A stretch of DNA of 64,000 nucleotides from Gracilariopsis chorda (lineage: Eukaryota > Rhodophyta > Florideophyceae > Gracilariales > Gracilariaceae), in contig NBIV01000043.1 in the NCBI GenBank assembly GCA_003194525.1, positions 248,001-312,000 on the forward strand, read 5' to 3'. The notes below the pieces were generated by a model. It was given only the letters and a program-made list of their open reading frames with translations, ran no database searches and was not told the DNA's origin. Made by a program: the position numbers and the translations under genes. Shown in pieces: positions 1 through 12,048 of this stretch (position 1 is the first letter of the stretch; every line of letters starts with the position of its first letter).

Positions 1-19
1 ACAGAAGCACCTACACGAC

Positions 20-1357
20 ATGGAAACCATCTTCTTAGAGCTTGCACGCTTAGGAGATCGACTACCTGATCCCGAACGCACCGCTTGCCTACTTAGAACA
101 CTCCCCGAATCTCTAATGGCGATTACTCTCCTAGCTGACGCCATTAACATGGAATACGATCAAGTTGTTTCCCTCGTACGTTCTGAAATGGACAAAAGAA
201 AGCATCGAAAGTCCGCAACTACCTCTGAGGGACAAGAAACAAATAAAGCGCGACAACATCCCTACCCCGCAGCCGAGATATCTCAAGCCGGACCAAAACA
301 TTCTACATTCAAATCCAAGAATGTCAGATGCTGGAACTGTGGTAAACTAGGACACATTCGCGCCGAATGCAGAGTAAAAAGAGCGATTGACCGCGCAAAT
401 AACAGAAATCTTAAACGCGAAAGGAATCGCTTCCACAGGAGAAACAAGAACAAAAAGCAAGGACCATGGGACTCAAACAGGCATGAAAAAAACCCACACC
501 GAAACAATAGCCAACGATATAACATTGAACAAGAGCCACGAGGTTTCGTTGCAATTGCTAAGGCTATGTCTTCCTGCTTTGATAGTAAAGTCAACTCATG
601 GCTGGAATGTGGAGCGACACATGTCTTTGTCAACGACAAATCATTGTTCTGGGACTATTGCCGTACTGGAGACCAAACAGTGCGCACATGCGACCGCCAG
701 TCTAGGATCGAAGGATATGGAACAATAAGACTCCCACTGGGAGACGGATTGAGTCTTCCCACAAAACACACACCATCCTTCGACTATAACCTCATTTCCC
801 TCTCATTCCTTGCACAACACACTCGTGTAGAATTCTCGAACAACTCAGATTCCACGTGCTTCATCATCAAACATCCGAACTCTGGTGATGTACTCTACCG
901 GTCACCACAATGGGACGGACTATATCCGTTTCCGAACCCTATTCCCCAGCCAAGAGCACAAACGGTAACCCCGTTCCCAGGTGACACCGCCAAAGACTGG
1001 CACGACAGACTTGGTCACACAGGAAAGGATAAGCTCTTGTCCTGTTCGAAACAATCGATAGGGATCCCAAACCTCTTACGCTCCGAGATATACAACATCC
1101 AATGCTCAGACTGCATTGAAGCAGGGACAAAACGGGCTGCAGTGGAACCCTCATCATCAACGGCCACGAAACCCCTAGAGCTGGTGCATACAGACCTTAC
1201 TGGTCCGATTACCCCACCTTCTTTACAAGGCTCGAGTTATATGCAGGTTCTCCTTTATGACAACACAGGGTCGTCATCTATATACTTTATGGATAGGAAA
1301 CGGCAGTTCTTCCCTTCCATAAGATGGTACAAGGTGCGCGCAGAGAACGAGTTATGA
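20..1357 (+). CDS. Copia gag zinc knuckle, protease-like and pre-integrase region (fossil)
   Basis: This 445-codon frame opens with ATG. A CX2CX4HX4C zinc knuckle (CWNCGKLGHIRAEC) starts at about residue 104 and is followed by a Lys/Arg/Asn-rich stretch, as in copia nucleocapsid. A protease-like block (around SWLECGATHVF) lies near residue 195. The GAG pre-integrase block (DWHDRLGH, later CSDC) is at about 325-370, and the integrase begins near residue 385 with ELVHTDLTGP. In the family these parts package the RNA, cleave the polyprotein and join cDNA to the genome. The rest of pol continues downstream in broken form. Confidence 0.8.
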   Translation: METIFLELARLGDRLPDPERTACLLRTLPESLMAITLLADAINMEYDQVVSLVRSEMDKRKHRKSATTSEGQETNKARQHPYPAAEISQAGPKHSTFKSKNVRCWNCGKLGHIRAECRVKRAIDRANNRNLKRERNRFHRRNKNKKQGPWDSNRHEKNPHRNNSQRYNIEQEPRGFVAIAKAMSSCFDSKVNSWLECGATHVFVNDKSLFWDYCRTGDQTVRTCDRQSRIEGYGTIRLPLGDGLSLPTKHTPSFDYNLISLSFLAQHTRVEFSNNSDSTCFIIKHPNSGDVLYRSPQWDGLYPFPNPIPQPRAQTVTPFPGDTAKDWHDRLGHTGKDKLLSCSKQSIGIPNLLRSEIYNIQCSDCIEAGTKRAAVEPSSSTATKPLELVHTDLTGPITPPSLQGSSYMQVLLYDNTGSSSIYFMDRKRQFFPSIRWYKVRAENEL

Positions 1358-1640
1358 GGCAATAGACTCTACCGCGTTCGCCTTGACGGGGCGGGTGAGA
1401 ACCGATCTGACGACTTCATTGCATACGCGTCAGAAAACGGAATCGTCCTCGAGTACACTCCGCCATACGCCCACCAGTCGAATGGAGCGGCACAAAAGAT
1501 CATCCAAGACCTTTGGAAAACTGCAAGGACAATTCTGCACGCTTCAAAACTCCCTCTAGAACTATAAGAAGAGGCGATTTCCCACGCTTACTGGATACGT
1601 AACCGCCTACCAAATTCCCGTGTAGGTATGCAGATTCCCT
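1190..1640 (+). pseudogene. Copia integrase core (fossil)
   Basis: After the HTDLTGP start, the stretch around 1400-1620 reads as a DDE integrase core: a VLEYTPPYAHQSNGAAQ block matches the conserved region before the catalytic Glu, and AYWIRNRLPNSRV matches the usual AxYxxNRxP segment. The frame is broken. Confidence 0.7.
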
Positions 1641-2049
1641 ACACACTATGGTTCAAGGGAAAGCCAGACTTCTCGAGACTTCTGAAGTTTGGACAAAAAG
1701 GGACATGCATTTATCTACAGGTCAGAGACTGCTCCAAACAAAAAACTCTTGCCTCGAGCACTTCCCGGACACTTTGTTGGAATGCAAAGCCTACGAACTC
1801 TGTACCGGATCTACATTCCTTCGCTACGCAAGGTAGTGAAATGTAGACAACAGGACTTCACGGTCACAAAGGAAAGACTCCCTTCAATCAATCAACTGAT
1901 TGATTTCTCCTCATTGAAACGAAAAGAAGGCGAAAGCAATATGCGAGATGCCGGCGAGGAACATATGGACGTATCTCTAGCTCAGTGCTTGGTATCAAGG
2001 GCAAGGTATGACAATGAGGAACAGGAACTCATGGTTCCAAAAGACCTTT

Positions 2050-3615
2050 AGAGATGCACGCAACATTCCACAGTGGGCCGAGGCATTCGATAGGGAGTAC
2101 GAAGCTCTAACAAGCAGAAAGACGTGGAAGCTGGTGGACCGGAAACCTGAAATGAAACCATTGCCATTCCTGTGGACGTTCATCACGAAGCACATAACCA
2201 GCAAGCCACTGAAGGTACTGCCAAAGGCTCGATGTGTGGTCAGAAGAGACAAACAGGAGCCATATTTGGATTAAGATCCGTAAAAGCTGTACGCTCCCGT
2301 AGCACGCCTAGAGACAATCCGACTTAGGCTAGCGAAAGCGGCCGCACAAGGTTTAATAATGGAAACCTTGGATATAAGTAACGCTTACTTATATGGAGAC
2401 CTGGACGAGCCAATAATAATCGAACAGCCAATCAATGCGTCGGGCTCGTCATATCAACATGGAAAGGTCTGCCTACTACTGAAGTCGATGTATGGTGCGA
2501 AACAAGCCGGACACATCTGGGGATCGCTATTCCATTCAGAGCTGCTAAAGCTAAAATTTCAGCAGTCGCGAACGGACAGCCGACTGTACATCTACAAGTC
2601 GAGTATTGGGTTTATTATACTCGTGGTTGTAGTAGACGACGTACTAGTATTGTCAGACTCAAGATCTCTCCTGAAATTCTTTAAGGAAGAGATGAAGAAA
2701 CTCTTTCAAGTCACGTTTCTTGGTGAAGCAAAGTCTTTTATTGGGATGGACATCGACAAGGACAGCAAAGGCATTTGGGTATCACAAGAAAGATACGTCG
2801 TGAAGGTGTTAGAGGAGTACGGATTAGTGAAATCGGATCCTGCGCAAACTCTGTTGCCTACTCCTTGCGATCTGACAGATATAAAGGACGACGAAGAAGG
2901 CCTGTCCACTGTGCTTCACGCCCGATACCGAAAACTGGTAGGGCATTTGATGTACTTGGCTGTGACGTCAAGGCCTGACATCATGTTCGCAGCTTCAATG
3001 CTAGCGAGGCAAGTGCATGCTCCTGGAAAGAGACATGCTGGACTTGCGAAAAGGGTGTTAAGGTACCTGAAAGGTACGAAGTACTATTGCCTCCACTTCT
3101 CATCAAGCGCCAATGCGCCGATGGAAGCGTATTGCGATGCAGACTGGGCTGGTTGCAAGGACACCAGAATGTCTACAATTGGTTTACTGGTAGAGGTAAA
3201 CGAAGGACCCATCCTTTGGACTGCAAAGAAGCAGACGATAATTGCGCTATCGTCTGGAGAGGCTGAATACATCGCACTGTCCTATTGCGGAAAAGCCGTG
3301 ACATGGCTAAGGAGATTGTTTTGGGAAATTCTGAATGAAACCATCGTTGAAGATGAACCGGAAGACATGTGTCCCATCCCGGTATTCAGTGATAGCTCCA
3401 ACGCGTTGTCAATCGTCCAAAATGCCCGGATGTCTGAGCGTAACAAGCATATTGCTCTGAACTTTCACCATGTTAAATAATTGGTGACGAATGGCATTGT
3501 TCGCATGGAATACGTGCAAACTGAAATGCAGCTTGCTGATGTGTTTACTAAGTCTTTGAGGCAAGACCGTCTGCAAAAATTGGGTTTGCTGTGTGGCGTA
3601 CATCGTCACTTCTGA
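2050..3615 (+). pseudogene. Copia reverse transcriptase and RNase H (fossil)
   Basis: The RT_2 family signature is spread over this span: AFDREYEAL and KTWKLVDR near 2080-2150, then NAYLYGDLDEPI, LLKSMYGAKQAGHIW and the catalytic VVVDDVLVL (YVDD equivalent, about 2626-2650). RNase H follows, with YCDADWAGCKDTRMSTIG, LSSGEAEYIALS and the HI..NFHHV end, then an ADVFTKSL tail near 3540. The longest open stretch is 2359-3480 (373 codons). The element is not coding-competent as a whole. Confidence 0.85.
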
Positions 3616-3721
3616 TTTTTCTTTTGACAAAGTTTCTAACGCTTGTGTTTTTCTATTTGTGATTTTGATTTTATTTGATTTTTGAAACAGGAATAAGAAC
3701 CCGTCGTACCGTTATACGGAT

Positions 3722-3731
3722 CAGGGTGGAA
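3722..3731 (+). other. Candidate copia polypurine tract
   Basis: CAGGGTGGAA lies directly before TG at 3732, about 110 bp after the end of RNase H. This is where a copia plus-strand primer is expected. Confidence 0.45.
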
Positions 3732-3838
3732 TGTAACTTCCCATACCTTTTCCTTTTGGGGCAGATTTTTCCTACAAGGTTTTGCTGCGCAAAAGTTTTT
3801 TAACGGTGGAAACCTTAGCCAATTAATCGAGATAGATA
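3732..3838 (+). repeat. Copia 3' LTR fragment, cut by gypsy-1
   Basis: The sequence begins TGTAACTTCCC after the purine tract and stops where the gypsy-1 LTR starts. No second copy is present, because the 5' LTR is outside the window, so the call rests on position only. Confidence 0.4.
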
Positions 3839-4560
3839 CTAGTAGAGCCCTCCCAGGAGTGCCACGAATATGTCGGGTTGTAAGGCTGAGACCACCCGTC
3901 GCGACTTGCGCAGGGAGGTTGAGGCAAGAATCGGGTATCCGCAGGAGCGGTCTATGAGAGTGGTCGTCCTCTAGAGAGGTGAGGTTTCCACGTTAGTGGC
4001 ACGCTCGAACACGAGCCGTGGGTAGCGGGAAAGCCACCCTGTAAAGGGAAAATTAAGGGGGAGCTGAGTCACGAGTGTCGTGACGAAGACTAACGGCAGT
4101 GCCGGTAAATAAACCTTATACAAGGCGAACACCAATTCAGCTGGAATAACAGTCCGAATACTCGGGTCCTTTAGATAGGCAAAGGGGTTAGACTTCCCGT
4201 ATGCGACGGTGCTTCCCTCCAAAGAGGAGTAGAGAACACGCGAAGGCGGTGAGATCTAGAGCCAATTCCCCAGGTTGGGGTCCCTTGTTGGGGAAGGTTT
4301 ACTGGGGCGACGGCAACCCGCCGGCGCAGTAAGTACTAACCATCCCAGAAATGGGAGTAAAAGTAATAAATAGAATTAACTGAATTACTCCACTTTGGTG
4401 GTTCATGCCCACTACTGTGGCCAACCGCCAATTGACTCTTCCATGTACCACGTGTCAAATCCACTATTGGTGGTCGTAGTTCATGCAGTGACTAAATTAC
4501 CGAAACATTTGGGAAATCATCCAAGTACCAAGAATCCCTCTCTGAGGGCATTGCACTTCA
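3839..4560 (-). repeat. Gypsy-1 3' LTR
   Basis: In element orientation it begins TGAAGTGCAATGCC next to the polypurine tract. It matches 22765-23486 along its whole length. The outermost two bases differ from the other copy. Confidence 0.85.
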
Positions 4561-4573
4561 TATCCCCCTCCTT
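4561..4573 (-). other. Gypsy-1 polypurine tract
   Basis: Read on the minus strand this is AAGGAGGGGGATA, immediately followed by the TG of the 3' LTR. It is a textbook plus-strand primer position and fixes the element orientation. Confidence 0.75.
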
Positions 4574-5995
4574 AGTCGGGAAAGCAACTGCGAACGCGGG
4601 CGGATCCCAGCGGAAAATGGGTGATAAAAGTCCAAACCTCTCCGGGTCACCGGGTCAAGCCTCTGCTTCAGAGAAACAACCTCCTGCACAAGCAGCGAAC
4701 CAGCCTTCCACAAGTGCACGCTCCTCCTCTTCCTACTCAACTCAGTCAGACCACGCCCTTTCGAAGGGGAATATGAACAAAAACAACAACCAGCCTCCAA
4801 GACCGACTCCAGTCGGGAACTTCACAACCGGTTTCCAGTCGGTACCCTTGCCACAAGGGAGGCGAACTCCTGCACAGCCGGCCAACATTGGCGCAGCGTC
4901 CCAGCATGGGTTCCAACTTCCACCAGCGGTGGCTCCTTCCGGACTGATCCCGGTGGCGACTTGGCCTTCTTATAACGCCTTTGTAGGGTTAGATCCGATG
5001 AATCGGAGTCACGCCTCTTGGCTCCGGCTTGCGCCGTGGTTCCATCCCATCGCTCCCCTCAACGAGGATTTGGTTACGGCCTACGCGGATGTTTCCGGTA
5101 CTTGGCCCGTGGATCTACTCAGCCTCGTCACCTCTTCGTGAGACTGGCGGCATCAAATCACCATCCCGGTGCACCATATCCGAAGAAACTCGGGAGAATC
5201 TGCGATTGAAGCTCATGCGGGGCTGGTGCGGATTACATATCAACGGCAGGGCCGGGCGCCTTTCGAATTCCCGGTGCCTACCGGCTTTGGCTTTGACGTC
5301 AGCCTATTCCACATGCGCGTTGAAATCGGTTACGGCAAACGCCTGGCCAGCCTCGAAAACCTCGCGTGGAGGAACTTTCGCGCTGCGCGGCAAGAAGCCC
5401 TGTGTTGGTAACGACCGATACTTCAGGCTGAATTCCGGTACCTTTCCCGGCAGTTCCGGTCCAACTTCCTCCAAAACTTCATTCATTATGAACTGTATTG
5501 GCCATCCTGATTCGGATACTTTGTCCCGAATCAAAACGTGACGATTGAGCGGATTGCTCCGCCTCACCGACACGGTCGGTATTTCGCACTCCCTGAGTGG
5601 TGGAGGTTCCTTGAACCCTGCCGTGGTTGCTACGTTGAACTCCCGCCGGCACTCACGTACCTCGGTTCCTTTCTGATTCAAGATCCCTGGTCGGGGCTTT
5701 GGTCGGTAATTGTAACCGAGTAGGCTGCCTGCACTGCGGCGTATATCCTCGCTGATGTTTATGACCAGTATCGACTGTGGTTCATCCAACCGCGTGTGCG
5801 GGCCGCTATTAACAATCTGGACATCAGCGTCCCCCTTGGGGGTATTGCCAATAATGACGAAATACTCCAATTACTTGGTTTGATCGACAGTATTGACTGG
5901 CGCGAGGTCCCGCTGGAACAAAGCGGACGGCTTGAAGGCGGCGGTAGCGGTACCGGTGGTCTGGGTCTTGGTAGAAACACCGCCCTTGCCGGGGA
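4574..5995 (+). pseudogene. Gypsy-1 antisense ORF, first part (fossil)
   Basis: This is a plus-strand reading frame opposite to pol, starting beside the 3' LTR. One frame holds across this whole span with only a handful of stops. The first 150 or so codons are rich in Ser, Pro, Gln and Asn. The remainder is globular-looking, with Trp-rich stretches (PEWWRFLEP near 5590; IDSIDWREVPLE near 5890). I recognise no family. Similar pacing is seen in the gypsy-2 antisense frame (SWRDLWVP and following), which suggests distant homology. The Helitron pair interrupts it at 5995/5996. A minus-strand open frame at 5304-5870 overlaps and is the alternative reading. Confidence 0.5.
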
Positions 5996-6244
5996 TCCCC
6001 CCGTACTAAAGACAATGATTGTCCGTCTGTGTGTCTGTGTGTCAGCTAACGCCCACTCATTGGCCGCAAAATCGAAAAGGAGGCTGCCAAGTGGAAACGT
6101 GGCATTTTATGCGCTCCAAGAGGCATCTTGCACCGAATAATGCGACACGTTTCCACCTGGTACCTTTTGCACGCCACAGTAACCTAGCCGTTTGACCATA
6201 GTAGCCCACCCGTTACACTACAGTAACCGAGCCGTTGCAGTGCA

Positions 6245-6290
6245 GTGCACATGACCGTTTTAATTACTATTTTTCAACGGTCATGTGCAC
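6245..6290 (+). repeat. 15-bp perfect inverted repeat in the Helitron A 5' region
   Basis: The arms GTGCACATGACCGTT (6245-6259) and its exact reverse complement (6276-6290) flank a 16-base AT-rich loop. The same structure occurs in Helitron B at 12382-12427, about 300 bases downstream of its 5' end. Confidence 0.8.
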
Positions 6291-6299
6291 CAATCGCAT

Positions 6300-6995
6300 T
6301 GCACGCTATACAAAAGCGTGCAATGCACTCACCCACTGAGCGCTCGCGTTCTCCTTCGCTGTGGTTAACCTACGGTGTGGGTTCTAGCACTCTGGGCGAG
6401 TCAGGACGTCTGTAAAAGGAACGCTGGCGGTACCGGCGGGGTCTGTTAAGTTTAACTTTCTCACCAAACAACGCGTTCGTCATCCAGATTTAATTGGTTC
6501 GGCAACTATTTCTGGGTGGCGTTCACGTGAGGTACGATAGCTCCCCAAAAAACGTGCATTGCGCGGAAGGAGTAGCCCTTGAAGAGTCTAGAAAGGGGAC
6601 AACAGAGTACGAGTCGAGCAACAGCGGCTTTGTCTGGATCTAAGGAACTGTTAAAGGGAAACGGTCTTCGGACTAAAGTAAGTCCAGCACAGAGTTGCCT
6701 AGCGATTTTGGGATTGTAAATCTCGCAGTCCTGGCAGACTCTCCAGGCACGGCCCCCTGTTTACTCTGTACAGGTCAGTTCCAAATCTAGGCGGTTTCTT
6801 TGTGGTCAAGATATTCTATCTTCGCTGCAACGATCCAAAACTTCGGTGCTAGGTGCATAAAAGGGTTTGGCAGCCCGTAGCACAATTTTTCTCGACCATA
6901 TCCTTTTTTTTTCTTTTTTCATTCTTTTCTTTTTTTGCTTTGCCGGTCTTTGGACAGTGTGTCTTTTGTGTGGTGTGCTCTAAAGTTCATTTAAA
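6300..6995 (+). promoter_or_regulatory. Helitron A 5' non-coding region
   Basis: I see no convincing gene here. A long pyrimidine tract (about 6886-6945, mostly T with some C) lies 50-110 bases before the ATG at 6996 and may mark the transcription start, as in many eukaryotic microbes. That role is an inference. Confidence 0.3.
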
Positions 6996-9900
6996 ATGCC
7001 TCCAACTCATCCCAGTGCTTCAGGCGACGCCACACGTGAGCAGAACCGTCAACGTACTGCTGCAAGACGTCGAACAGAGTCCAGTGAGCAACAGGCAGAG
7101 AGAAGGCGTCGTAATAGAGAGCGAACAGCCATACGGAGGGCAAAGGAAACTGAGGAACAGCGTGAAGCACGAAGAGCAGCTGATAGGGAACGTGCGCGAA
7201 GAAGAAGGGCTAGAGCGTCCGCTGCGCACACTGATGACGTTCGTGAGGCCAACCGTACAGCCACTGCTTCGGCACGAGCTTCAGAGACGCCAGATAGTCG
7301 CGCAAATCGTCAGGCAAACGACCGTGACGCCAATCGTGCTGCAAGGCAACAGGATGAAACTACTGCTGAGCATTCTCGCCGTCACTCTGAAAGAACATCT
7401 AGACAGGCATCTCGAGAGCTCGAGAACGCAGCTCAGAGGCAACAGCGTCTTGAATCTCAGCGCGAGAGCCAAAATGTGGCCCGCCGATTGTTTGAATCGG
7501 ATGATGTCGACGACAGCGGCTACATGGACCTCGGTCTCATGAATGTAGAGTGCCGCTTTTGCAAGGCACTGCATTTCAAAGAGGAAAGGGTTTTGAGCAG
7601 CTCCCGCTCGCAACCTCTTTTCTCGCAGTGCTGCGCAAAGGGGCATCTCAGCTTCCCTGCGCTTTTAAAGCCTCCGCCTCTTCCTTGCCAACTACTGACT
7701 GCGACTGGGCCCCGAGAGAACCACTTTCGTGCTGAGATCCGTGCCTACAACACAGTTATGTCTATGGCGTCCGTCAAGGCAAACTGGGTGAGCCGTGGTT
7801 TAGGAGACTCTACCTTCAATCCTACGATCACCATGCAGGGACAGATCTATCACTACATGGGTCCGCTCATTCCCGCTCAGGATGTCCAGCCCGCATTTCT
7901 GTCTGTGTACATCCATGACACCGACTATGACGCGCAGTCTGCGAGGCGAGCAGGGTTCCTGCCCCGCCTCCAACCGGAACTGCTGTCTCAGTTGGCAGCC
8001 ATGCTGCACACAGGGAATCCATACTTGCAGACATTCTGCAGCCCGCGCGAGTGGGCTATAACCGATACGCCAGCAAATACGTATCAGATGGTTATCCATG
8101 CTGATAGACGGCCCCGCGGCGAGCATGTTCGTCGCTATAAAGGGCGCAAGGCGTCGCAAGTAGCGGCCATCATTCCAGGGAACGAGGACGGTGAGATTGG
8201 GACGCGCGATATTGTTGTGCGTAGGCGTGGAGAGCTGACTGTAAATAGTGATGAGGTGCTGGACACTATCCCCGTCAGTCACAGATCGTACGATCCCTTG
8301 AGCTACGTTCTTTTGTTCCCATGTGGCCAGGACGGATGGCACCCTGAGATGAGGTATTGCCCACCAAACGCCTCGCGAGAGAAGAAGGTGACTCCGCTGA
8401 TGTATTATTCGTGGCAGCTTTTCGAGAGAACGACCGAGTTCAGTACGATTCTACGCGGCAAACGGCTCTTCCAGCAGTACATGGTTGACCAGTTCTGCAA
8501 GGTTGAGTGGGAGCGTTTGTCTTACTTACGACACAACCAGGACAGACTTCGAGCTGCGGACTATACATCCCTGCGGGAGAGCCTGGGTGACTCTCTGCTG
8601 GGCGTGGATGAGGCCAATGCTGTTTGCGCTGGACGACTGCTCGTGTTGCCCTCCACATTTGTAGGAGGTGACCGATATATGAGACAGCAAAAGCACGACT
8701 TCATCGCCATATCCAACACCATTGGGCACCCTGATATCATTCTCACCATGACGTGCAATCCGAACTGGCCTGAGATCACCAGGGCGCTGTTCGATGGTCA
8801 GCGTGCCCCCGATCGACCCGATCTTTGTGCTCGAGTGTTTCGTCTCAAAATGAAAGCCTTAATGTCGTTTTTCATTGATGAACAGTTCTTTGGAGCCGTT
8901 CTTGCTCACGTGCGGGTCATCAAGTTCCAAAAGCGAGGCCTACCGCACGCGCACATTATCTTCTTCCTCAACGAAGATACAAAGCAGCAGCTCCGAGACC
9001 CTGCTCACATTGACGAGCTCATCTCAGCTGAGATTCCTCCTTCCTCCGACGCCACCTTACAAGCGTTGGTGCTCAAGCACATGATTCACACTCCGTGCGG
9101 TGCAGGCAACTGGTCAGTGCGGTGCATGCGCGAGCTAACATGCTTGAAGCACTTTCCGAAGCCGTTTCGCTCCGAAACTGCACAGCTTGAGAATGAGTAC
9201 TACATCAGCTACAGAAGACGCGCTCCTTCCGAGGGCGGGGTGTCTGTGGAACGAAGCTGCAGGGTCGGCTGCCGACAGCGCGTAGTGACGTCGGACAATT
9301 CGTGGGTTGTTCCACATTGCCCAGAGCTTCTCCGCCGGTTTGCATGCCACATCAACGTTGAGCTATTCGTATCGTGACTTGGCGGTATCCAGTACCTCTT
9401 CAAGTATGTGTGCAATGGTTCCAACAGAGTCACCATGGAGATTGTAGATGAAAACGGAAGCCATGAAGAGATCCAGAACTTCCAGGACGCACGGTATGTG
9501 TCAGCCTCCGAAGCAGTGTGGCGGATGCTTGCGTTCGACATTGTCGATCGCAATCCACCCGTCGTGCGGCTTGAAGTAAACTTAGAAGATCACCATACGG
9601 TGTTCTTCCGGGAAGGCCACGAGCGCTCTGCTGCTAACAGAGAGCGGGCAGGAACAAAGCTGACTGAGTGGTTTGGGGCCAACCAAAAGTACCCCGGCGC
9701 ACAGCATATCCCTTATGCCCAGTTCCCAAGGTACTTTACTTGGAACAAATCAAACAAATGCTGGAAGCCACGTGCATGTCTCCGAAGTCGTTCGGTGTCT
9801 CGAAGCCAGCCCAACTCCTCCTCAGCTGCCGCTGCAGCAGCCGATCTATACGACTTCACTGGCAGCGGTGCGCATGTAGTTGGGCGCATTTACACTGCCA

Positions 9901-12047
9901 GTTCACGAGAGGGTGAGCGGTACTACCTCCGCTTACTCTTGACCCACACAGCGGGTGCTACTTCCTTTCAGCATCTCCGCACCGTGGATGGTCAGCAGTG
10001 TGGTAGCTTCAGGGAGGCCTGCCTCAAGATGGTCCTTCTCGCCGACGACAGCGAGTGGAGACGGGCACTACGCGAGTCCTTTCGCTCCTCATTTGTTCCG
10101 CACTCTCATTTGTTTGCCACCATATTGCTCTACTGCGAGCCGTCGGACCCCCGTTCTCTGTGGAAGCAGCATCTATCGTTGTTCCTGCGGGATATACGCG
10201 CTCGACATCGCGGCATGATGCAGGCACTGGCCGACGACAAAACAGCCAGCTCTTACGTTCTCTTAGAAGTGCAAAAGGCATTGCAAGAAACGGGTGGCCC
10301 ACTGGCGTCTCTGTCATCGTACGTTCTTCCGATACCCATGCAGGACCTACCGGAATTGCGCGCTCCAGCTCGGTCTCCGCAGCAAATCCAGTCGGGGCTG
10401 AACGACACTGTGCAAGCTGCCCTCCCTCTCTTCAATGAGCGTCAGCGTCTGGCGTTCAATACCTTCGTGGGGGCTATCCTTCCTGGCGTGTCCGCGGAGA
10501 GCTTGCAGGGTCTTGGTGGTCCTTCAACGCCAGCGCAGCCAACCACTCGCGTCTTCTTCTTGGATGCTCCGGGTGGAACTGGCAAGACCTTCCTCTCCAA
10601 GGCAATTCAGGCCACGTTATGCCTTCGTGGCAAGTCTGTCCTTACGGTAGCCACGTCTGCTGTAGCAGCCATACTGCTTGAGGGCGGTCGGACGGCCCAC
10701 TCCGTGTTCAGGATTCCCATCCCAGCCACCGCTGAGAGCACGTGCAACATCCCAGTCAACTCGCACCTGGCCACTCGGATGAAGAACTTCGACCTTATTG
10801 TCTGGGACGAGATCGTAATGTGTCACCGCTTCTGCGTCGAAGCCGTAGACCGCACTCTCCGTGACATAACGCGCTCGCAGCTCCCCTTTGGAGGCAAGTT
10901 CGTATTGATTTCTGGCGACTTTCTGCAGATCCTTCCCTTTGTTCGTGGCGGCTCTCGATCAGTGATCGTTAACGCATTTATCAAACGCTCAAGTCTCTTT
11001 TCTCACTTTCGCACCTTGAGATTGACTGAGAACATGCGCCTTTCTGCGCTCCGTCGAGACCCCACAGCCACACAGGAGGCACTGCAGTTTCCAAACACGC
11101 TCTTGCTGATTGGAGAGGGCAGACTGCCAGGCACTGTCCCGCCAAAGCACCCCTTCACCCTCCCAGAGTCCGTACAATGTGTGGAGTCGTTCCGCACCAT
11201 GGTCCGTAACGTCTTTCATGGTATCGCTCAAAGGTACATAGATGCGGATTGGCTAACGTCAACGGTGATTATAACCGCACGACACTATCGCCTACCAGAG
11301 CTTAACGACTATGTAGGCCACATGATACCTGGTGCGTATCGCACGTACCTCAGTGCGGACAAGGTGAGCGACGACGACGGTGCTGCGCTGCAGTACCCTT
11401 TCAAGATGCTCAAAACTCTGACTGCCGGGTCAGCGCTGCCCGACCACCGCCTCAAACTCAAAAAGGGCTTTGTGGTTATGCTCCTTCGCAACTTGGATCC
11501 CTCAAACGGCCACGTCAATGGTGCCATCTATACCGTAGAAGACATGCAAAGCAACGTACTGTTTCTTCGACTCACTTCTGGAGTAACTCGTGGCAACGCA
11601 CTATGCCTGCCGCGCATGCCCTGTGGACCTGGAGACGACAACTTTCCGGTTCCCAACTTCACTCGCACCCAGTTCCCAGTACGTGTCTGTTTTGCCATCA
11701 CTACCAATGAGGCACAGGGTCAGTCGTATAGTGGTCGCATCGGACTGGATTTGCGTGATGGCTGTTTCACGCACGTCCAGCTGTACGTCGCCTTTTCTCG
11801 GATCACCAACCCGTCCAACATCGTGGCCTGTCTCCCTGCCGGTAGCATCTCTACCAAGAATATGGTGTACCCCAAATTTATTTCGTTGACGAACTTGATA
11901 GCTTTAAGTAAACCTCTTCTTTTTTCTTTCAATTCTTCTTTTTTTCTCCCTTCTCCCTCCCCAAAAATACTTGCATTCTACAAACAAACTACCCAAAACA
12001 CGCTACCAAAATACTCCTTTCACTCTAATGCTTCTTTCACTCCTTAA
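6996..12047 (+). pseudogene. Helitron Rep/PIF1-like helicase (RepHel), one in-frame stop
   Basis: This is a single frame of 1683 codons from ATG (context AAAATGC) with one internal TGA (codon 794, 9375-9377). Residues 1-165 are Arg/Glu/Ala-rich and probably coiled. A Cys/His zinc-binding block follows near 185-220. The Helitron_like_N region reads SYDPLSYVLLFPCGQDGW and later LTMTCNPNWPEI. The HUH motif GLPHAH is at 648-653, and the paired tyrosines of YLFKYV are at 800 and 804, just after the stop. The PIF1-type helicase has Walker A GGTGKT near 1195, Walker B IVWDEI near 1268, and the late motif VQLYVAFSR near 1595. HUH-Y2 proteins nick and join single strands in rolling-circle transposition while the helicase unwinds DNA. 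Unless TGA is read through, the copy is inactive. Confidence 0.9.
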
Positions 12048-12048
12048 C

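Larger units (their letters stand above)
1..3838 (+). mobile_element. Ty1/copia LTR retrotransposon, 5' end outside the window
   Basis: The domain order zinc knuckle, protease-like region, pre-integrase, integrase, RT, RNase H is the copia order, with integrase before RT. The 5' LTR and the start of gag lie before the window. Coding similarity ends near 3615, followed by a purine-rich tract and the start of a probable 3' LTR that is cut at 3838 by gypsy-1. The element is a fossil with at least four reading-frame breaks in pol. Confidence 0.85.

Noticed and set aside
4395-5141. 248-codon plus-strand frame as a separate host gene
   Set aside because: Its first codons lie inside the gypsy-1 LTR and its body is the element antisense frame, so it is not a host gene and the in-LTR start is probably chance.
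5304-5870. 188-codon minus-strand frame in gypsy-1
   Set aside because: It overlaps the plus-strand antisense frame, which holds over a much longer distance on both sides of the Helitrons and has a more protein-like composition.
6853-7542. 229-codon frame overlapping the RepHel start
   Set aside because: It is an alternative frame of the Arg-rich RepHel N-terminus with no motif.
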